A DNA stretch of 64,000 bases from JACPRB01 sp964468745. Lineage in GTDB: Bacteria; Planctomycetota; MHYJ01; JACPRB01. The stretch is from assembly GCA_964468745.1 (NCBI GenBank), contig CAYXVY010000140.1, forward strand, positions 15,875 through 79,874. Reading direction: 5' to 3'. The notes below the pieces were generated by a model, which was given only the letters and a program-made list of their open reading frames with translations, had not been told where the DNA came from and searched no databases. Both the position numbers and the translations under genes were made by a program. Shown in pieces: positions 59,584-64,000 of this stretch; position 1 is the first letter of the stretch; the number at the start of each line of letters is the position of its first letter.

Positions 59584-60387
59584 ATGAAGCCCACGTTGAT
59601 TGTGACGGCAGTCCTGGGCCTGGCGATGAGCGCGTGGGCCCAGTCGGATACGAAGTCGGACCCGAAAGCCGCGGAGAAAGCGATCGAAAAGGCGGCCGAG
59701 GACAAGGCGAAGGCGCGCATCGCCGAGTTCCGCAAGGGACTCAAGCCGTGCCGGACGCCCGAGGAGTTCGCAACCGCGCTCGACGGGCTCGGCGACGAGC
59801 CGCACACGCTGATCCTGAATGAACTGAAGATGTGGCTCGCGCGCCCCGACGTCACCCTCCGCACCGCAGCGGCGAAGGAGATCGGCAAGTTCAAGAAGGA
59901 CGCCAAGGCGGCCGGCGTGCTCCTCGCGACAGCCCAGACCGAAAAGGATGGCGACGTTGCGTTCGCGTGCCTCTCCGGGATCGAGGACATCAACTGCCGC
60001 GCCAGCGTGAAAAACATCCCCACGCTCTACAAGCACGGGGACATCGATGTCGCCAAGAAGGCCGTGGAAGTCACGGGCGATTTCGGCACCAAGGAGGCGA
60101 TCGAGATCCTGATCAATCACCTCTTCAAGCTCGAAGGGGAGAAGCGCAGTCACTCCACGAACGATGCGTCGGGGATTCAGAACGGTCCGGCCCTCGGATC
60201 ATCCGAGTATGGCAAGCAGGCCGGCCAGGCGATGAGCGCGTCCGAACGCATCGAGGCGATGCTGGTCACGACGCGCAAAGCCCTCATGGTCGTCACGAAG
60301 CAGCCGCTCACCGGCTCGATGCAGTACAAGGAATGGTGGGCCAAGGCGAAGGCCAACTGGCAGGACCCGGAAGAGGACTCGGATTAG
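59584..60387 (+). CDS. Secreted HEAT-like repeat protein, paralog 5 (partner of Sec-type gene 3)
   Basis: 267 residues. Signal peptide MKPTLIVTAVLGLAMSAWAQ. Repeats: EEFATALDGLGDEPHTLILN, ELKMWLARPDVTLRTAAAKE, IGKFKKDAKAAGVLL, INCRASVKNIPTLYKHGDID, EAIEILINHLFKLEGEKRSH. Conserved tail GIQNGPALGSSEYGKQAGQA and LTGSMQYKEWWAKAKANWQD. It starts nine bases after the Sec-type gene, with GGAGGA as ribosome site, so the order (Sec gene first) is reversed relative to the other two modules. A strong terminator closes the pair. Confidence 0.85.
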   Translation: MKPTLIVTAVLGLAMSAWAQSDTKSDPKAAEKAIEKAAEDKAKARIAEFRKGLKPCRTPEEFATALDGLGDEPHTLILNELKMWLARPDVTLRTAAAKEIGKFKKDAKAAGVLLATAQTEKDGDVAFACLSGIEDINCRASVKNIPTLYKHGDIDVAKKAVEVTGDFGTKEAIEILINHLFKLEGEKRSHSTNDASGIQNGPALGSSEYGKQAGQAMSASERIEAMLVTTRKALMVVTKQPLTGSMQYKEWWAKAKANWQDPEEDSD

Positions 60388-60403
60388 GGCGACGAACTAC
60401 CGA

Positions 60404-60442
60404 GACGCCTCCCGCGGACGAGCGGGGGGCGTCTTGTTTTTT
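60404..60442 (+). terminator. Rho-independent terminator
   Basis: GACGCCTCCCGC pairs with GCGGGGGGCGTC (12 pairs, one T-G) around a six-base loop, followed by TTGTTTTTT. It ends the selenoprotein 3 / HEAT-like unit. Confidence 0.9.
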
Positions 60443-60482
60443 GCCTGAGAAGGCTCCGGGCGACGTCAGAATAGTAGTGAAA

Positions 60483-62210
60483 ATGAGAGCCTTGGCCGTC
60501 GTCATCCTCGCCGCGCTGCCGGCGCTGGCTCAGGACCGTCAGGACGAACCGGTCATGCGCGAGTACGACCTGGGCGAACTCCTGCGGCCGTTCGCCGATC
60601 GCCCCGCGCCGTACATCGGGATGCTCTGCGGCGTCCTTGCCGATGGCGCCGTCGAGAGCGACGTGCGGCCGGTCGAACGGCCGGCCGTGTCCGTCCTTTC
60701 GACGGAAACCGCGGGCGAGCTTCTCGCGGCCCTGACCTGCGTGGAATGGGGCGAGGAAGACTTGTCGTTCGGCGCCGAGCACAAGGTCATGGCGCGGCAC
60801 ACGCCGGACGTTCACAAGCGTCTCACCCGCATCATCGCATCATTGAAGTCCCGGCTGGCGCCCGAGATCGCCGTCGATGCGACAATCGTCGATCTCACGC
60901 GCGAGTCGCTCGGCAGCGTGGTCGACGGAGCGCAGGCTGTACTGACAGACGCCCGCACCGCACGGCTGCACCAGCTGATCAAGGACGGCCTCGACGCGGC
61001 GACGCCGCGACGGATGCGACTGTCCGCCCTGCCGCGCCAGCGCGTACACGTGGCGGCCATCGAAGAATCCGCTTACCTCGCAGACGTGGACATCACGCCG
61101 CTCGACGGAAAACAGCTCTACAAGCCGGTGACGGCAACGCTACGCACCGGTCTTACCCTCGAGATCGAGCCGTCACTCATGGGCAGTTCCGTCGCCCTGA
61201 CGTATACGATGGCGGCTGCGACGCCGCAAGATGTCGACACGCTTGTGACCGTCGCGGACACGACGATTCAGCTGCCGCGCGTCCGCCGAACGGTGCTCGC
61301 GGGCGGACTTCTCATTCCGAATACTTCGACGGCGTTCGCGGGTGCGGTACCCGTGCCCGGAAAGCCGGGATGGATGCGCGCCCTGTTCCTGCGCCCGCAG
61401 ATCGACGTCGGCGCGGCGAAGGAGAATCCAGAGGAGCTCGCGGTCGAGTGCTGGCCGATTCAGCCGCTTCTCGCCACGGAGAATCCGGAAAACCAGGACG
61501 CGAAGAGCGAACGCTTCCAAACACTGCTCAGGGAATCGGTCGAACCGGGCACTTGGAACGAGGATGCGGGGACGTTCACGCGCATCGCCGACGGTATCCT
61601 GCTCGCACGCAACGAACGGCCCGTGCTGAAAAAGGTGTGGGAGTGGCTCTCGGCGCGCGTCGCGAAGGAGCGCGCACACGTCTGCGTCGAGCTCGCGCTC
61701 GTGAAGACGGCAACCGCATCCCTCGGCGAGGGCACGCTCGGCGAACCCCTCTCGGCACGCACGGTGGAGAAACTCCTGGTTCGCGCGCGCAAGGGGAACG
61801 ACGCGTCGGTGCTCTGGGAGTCGACGGCGAGCGCCGCGAGCGGAACGCGCGTGCAGTTTTCCGATCGCGTGCGCAGGCCGGTCGTGACCGCGTACCCGGT
61901 CGATCAGGGAGCGCCCGAACCGCTCGTCACGATCGTGGAGTGGGGCGCGGTCGGCGCGCTGACGCCGGTGGCGCCTCGCGAGACCGGCGGTCGCATCCGG
62001 CTGGAGTCGATCGAGTTCGAGTTCGCGTCGGCGACGGAGCCGTTCCCCACCGTGGCCGGCCCCGGCAAACTGCTCATCCACCTGCCGAAGATCTCCCGCG
62101 CCACGTTTTCCGTGCAGCCGGAGGTCGAGCCCGGGGTCTGGACGTCGATCGGCCTGGCGTCGGTCGAGAAGGACGCCCTCGTGCTCCTCGCGCGCGCCTC
62201 GGCGCCGTGA
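60483..62210 (+). CDS. Secreted hypothetical protein, secretin-like strand pattern
   Basis: 575 residues from ATG 60483 (GTG 60477 is also in frame). Signal peptide MRALAVVILAALPALAQ. Residues about 120-300 include PEIAVDATIVDLTRESLGSV, YKPVTATLRTGLTLEIEPSL, VALTYTMAAATPQDVDTLVT, IQLPRVRRTVLAGGLLIPNT. This resembles the alternating strands of the secretin/NolW-like region of type II/III secretion outer-membrane proteins, where a G-x-L-I-P-x-T motif is common, but the characteristic C-terminal part is not evident. The remainder is beta-rich. It ends 12 bases before the sensor kinase gene. The assignment is uncertain. Confidence 0.7.
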   Translation: MRALAVVILAALPALAQDRQDEPVMREYDLGELLRPFADRPAPYIGMLCGVLADGAVESDVRPVERPAVSVLSTETAGELLAALTCVEWGEEDLSFGAEHKVMARHTPDVHKRLTRIIASLKSRLAPEIAVDATIVDLTRESLGSVVDGAQAVLTDARTARLHQLIKDGLDAATPRRMRLSALPRQRVHVAAIEESAYLADVDITPLDGKQLYKPVTATLRTGLTLEIEPSLMGSSVALTYTMAAATPQDVDTLVTVADTTIQLPRVRRTVLAGGLLIPNTSTAFAGAVPVPGKPGWMRALFLRPQIDVGAAKENPEELAVECWPIQPLLATENPENQDAKSERFQTLLRESVEPGTWNEDAGTFTRIADGILLARNERPVLKKVWEWLSARVAKERAHVCVELALVKTATASLGEGTLGEPLSARTVEKLLVRARKGNDASVLWESTASAASGTRVQFSDRVRRPVVTAYPVDQGAPEPLVTIVEWGAVGALTPVAPRETGGRIRLESIEFEFASATEPFPTVAGPGKLLIHLPKISRATFSVQPEVEPGVWTSIGLASVEKDALVLLARASAP

Positions 62211-62216
62211 GATACT
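62211..62216 (+). promoter_or_regulatory. -10 element (GATACT), leaderless
   Basis: GATACT overlaps the preceding stop and ends six bases before the GTG at 62223. Confidence 0.4.
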
Positions 62217-62222
62217 AGCCCG

Positions 62223-63473
62223 GTGCGACTTCGACTCCGCATCACCCTGCCGTTCGTCCTTCTGTTCGTGGGCGCGTATGTTGCGACAGCCTTCGTCACG
62301 ATCACGCTCGTAGCCAGTGCGGTGGAACGTCGGCTGGTGACGCAGACTGAGAATCTCGCGGCCGTCCTGCGAGGGATTCCTTCGACCGCCGATCCGATGC
62401 TCGGCTACATCAAGCGCGCGTACGGGGCGGACGTCTTCATCATCGACAACGACACAGTCGTCGCGGGTACCGCGTCGTGGAACGCCGCGCGGAAGACCGA
62501 GGTCGGAGGCCTCCAGCCCGATGGAACGATCGTTGCCGTCGTCAGTGATTCGCGTCGGCTTGCGATGGTTTACGACCCCGCGGTGGTGTCGCGGGAGAAA
62601 TCCGAGGCGGTGCGGCCCGTGGCGATCCTCGCCGGCGGCGTGCTTCTCCTCGTGCTCCTGATCGGATACGTCACCGGCTCGACCGTGGCACGCCCCCTCG
62701 AGCGTCTCGCGGAATCGGCGCGCGAGATCACGTCGGGAAAGACGGACGTGTCGCTTCCCCCCGTCGGCGAAGGTGAGGTTCGCGACCTCGCGGAGGCGCT
62801 CAACCGGATGCTCGACGCGACGCGCCGCGGCGAGCGCCTGGCGACGATGGGACAGATGGCCGCAAGCATCGCGCACGAGATCAAGAATCCGCTTTCGGCA
62901 ATGAAGATGACCGTTCAGATGCTCCGCGAGGAGAAGGCGGGGCCCGCGCGCGAGCCGTACGACGTCATCCTTCGCGAGATCGCGCGCCTCGAGCTGGCCG
63001 CCAGCGAACTCTCCGCCGCGGGACCACGCCCCCTCGTCCGCGAACGCGCAAGGCTGGATCGCATCATCGACGATGTGCTAGAACTCATGCGCCGCCAGCT
63101 GGAGCACCTGCGCATCGACGTGACGCGCTCGTTCGAGCCGGCGCCGGAGGTCGATGTCGATATCGACCGCTTCAAGCGTGTGGTGATGAACCTCGTGCTC
63201 AACGGGACGCAGGCGATGCCGCAGGGGGGACGCCTCACACTCGCGCTCGCCCCGCGCGACGGTCGAGTGCGGCTGTCGGTCGCGGACACCGGCCCCGGCA
63301 TCCCCGCCGAGATGCGCCCGCGCGTCTTCGAGCCGTTCGTGACGACGAAGGCGGACGGCGTCGGCCTCGGCCTCGCCCTCACAAAGCGCATCGTCGAGGA
63401 CCACGGCGGGGCGATCGGATTTGACACTTCGGAGAAAGGCACCACCTTCTGGGTGGAGGTGCCGCACGGCTAG
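62223..63473 (+). CDS. Sensor histidine kinase (HAMP, NtrB-type)
   Basis: 416 residues. Two membrane segments (about 9-31 and 131-151) flank a periplasmic sensor domain of about 100 residues with no recognised fold. HAMP about 150-205 (ARPLERLAESAREITSGKTD). The dimerisation domain has H218 in MAASIAHEIKNPLSAMKM. ATP-binding boxes: MNLVLNGTQAMPQGG (N box), VADTGPGIP (G1) and GVGLGLALTKRIVEDHGG (G2). It should phosphorylate the regulator encoded next. Paired with NtrC-type regulators, such kinases control sigma-54 promoters. Start GTG; GATACT six bases upstream. Confidence 0.93.
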   Translation: MRLRLRITLPFVLLFVGAYVATAFVTITLVASAVERRLVTQTENLAAVLRGIPSTADPMLGYIKRAYGADVFIIDNDTVVAGTASWNAARKTEVGGLQPDGTIVAVVSDSRRLAMVYDPAVVSREKSEAVRPVAILAGGVLLLVLLIGYVTGSTVARPLERLAESAREITSGKTDVSLPPVGEGEVRDLAEALNRMLDATRRGERLATMGQMAASIAHEIKNPLSAMKMTVQMLREEKAGPAREPYDVILREIARLELAASELSAAGPRPLVRERARLDRIIDDVLELMRRQLEHLRIDVTRSFEPAPEVDVDIDRFKRVVMNLVLNGTQAMPQGGRLTLALAPRDGRVRLSVADTGPGIPAEMRPRVFEPFVTTKADGVGLGLALTKRIVEDHGGAIGFDTSEKGTTFWVEVPHG

Positions 63474-64000
63474 CATCCTCGTCATCGACGACGAACAGTC
63501 GATCATCTGGGCGTTCGAACGCTTCATCACGACCCTCGGCCACCGCTTCCTTTCGGCGCCCACGGCCGAACAAGGGGTGGACATCGTCAAGCGCGAGAAG
63601 CCAGATCTCATCATCCTCGACGTGAAGCTCCCCGGCATGGACGGGCTCGCGGCCCTCGAGCAGATCCGCAAGCACGACGCGCACGCGCGTGTCATCGTCA
63701 TCACCGCGCACGGGTCGCTCGACACGGCGGTCCGCGCAACAAAGCTCGGCGCCGTCGAATATCTCGCCAAGCCGATCGACCTCGTCCGCGCGAAACAGCT
63801 CATCGAGTCGGCGCTCGCGAACACGCCGGCAAACCGCGAGGTCGAGAAGCTCCGCGGCGAGGTGGGCGCGCTCAGCCAGGTCATCGGCAAGACCCCCGCC
63901 ATTCAGGACGTCTTCAAGAAAGTGGCCGCGGTGTCCGACAGCGATGCGACCGTGCTCCTGATCGGCGAGAGCGGCACCGGCAAGGAGATGCTTGCCCGCG
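63421..64000 (+). CDS. NtrC-family response regulator, 3' end cut by window
   Basis: The receiver domain ILVIDDEQSIIWAFERFITT, DLIILDVKLPGMDGLAALEQ (phospho-Asp) and VIVITAHGSLDTAVRATKLG is followed by the beginning of the AAA+ sigma-54 activator domain (VIGKTPAIQDVFKKV, LLIGESGTGKEMLAR with the Walker A). No ATG or GTG is in frame near the receiver start; the only in-frame start upstream is TTG 63421, which overlaps the kinase gene by 53 bases and adds 17 residues. The true start is therefore uncertain. The DNA-binding domain lies beyond the window. Confidence 0.88.
   Translation, partial: MTLRRKAPPSGWRCRTASILVIDDEQSIIWAFERFITTLGHRFLSAPTAEQGVDIVKREKPDLIILDVKLPGMDGLAALEQIRKHDAHARVIVITAHGSLDTAVRATKLGAVEYLAKPIDLVRAKQLIESALANTPANREVEKLRGEVGALSQVIGKTPAIQDVFKKVAAVSDSDATVLLIGESGTGKEMLAR

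Noticed and set aside
58714..60153. Minus-strand open frame extending upstream of the sigma factor
   Set aside because: Only the part from 58,713 downward is the sigma gene; the upstream part is antisense to the selenoprotein 3 and HEAT-like genes.

Overview
The window looks like a chromosomal segment of an uncultured, high-GC planctomycete (Planctomycetota). The pointers are two ECF-like sigma factors of the planctomycetal type, a Ser/Thr kinase fused to a formylglycine-generating-enzyme-like (SUMF1) domain, a zinc-ribbon receptor kinase with membrane segments, many secreted or membrane proteins of unknown function, and standard code-11 usage (TGA ends many genes). The phylum call is inference from gene content. 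No rRNA, tRNA, CRISPR array or complete insertion sequence was seen.

Layout. About 1-41,670 is a large surface-polysaccharide region. It holds sulfate activation genes (cysD, cysNC) and a sulfotransferase that could use their PAPS; an ABC-2 polysaccharide exporter (permease plus ATPase); more than ten glycosyltransferases, several being two-domain fusions; three multi-membrane GT-C-like proteins; a WbaP/WcaJ-type initiating sugar-phosphate transferase with a flippase; a methyltransferase; and GDP-sugar genes (gmd, fcl, rmd) for GDP-L-fucose and GDP-6-deoxy-D-hexose. An island at 17.4-22 kb carries an ECF sigma factor, a 14-residue-repeat ORF, a receptor kinase and a toxin-antitoxin pair. About 41.8-46.0 kb holds an FmdB-like zinc ribbon, membrane proteins and a DUF2330 protein. 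About 46.1-49.4 kb resembles an AsmA/YdbH-YdbL envelope pair. The right end has a sensor kinase and the start of an NtrC-type regulator.

The most remarkable part is 50.2-60.4 kb. Five paralogous secreted HEAT-like proteins are interleaved with three paralogous secreted proteins whose reading frames are interrupted by an in-frame TGA at the same place: directly after the signal peptide and directly before a Cys codon. In each copy a hairpin with the geometry of a bacterial SECIS element follows (apical loop 23-24 nt after the TGA, G in the first two loop positions). I read them as a selenoprotein family with a mature N-terminus Gln-Sec-Cys, a Gly-rich linker and three HMA-like repeats. The ECF sigma factor divergent from the third copy also has an in-frame TGA, in its region 2/region 4 linker, again followed by a SECIS-like hairpin. 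This suggests, but does not prove, selenium-dependent synthesis of a regulator.

Genome-wide features visible here: many genes have a -10 hexamer 6-9 nt before the start codon (leaderless transcripts), while the secreted-protein genes use GGAGG ribosome sites. Intergenic spaces are filled with repeat families, including a three-hairpin element present twice whose long stem differs by compensatory changes.
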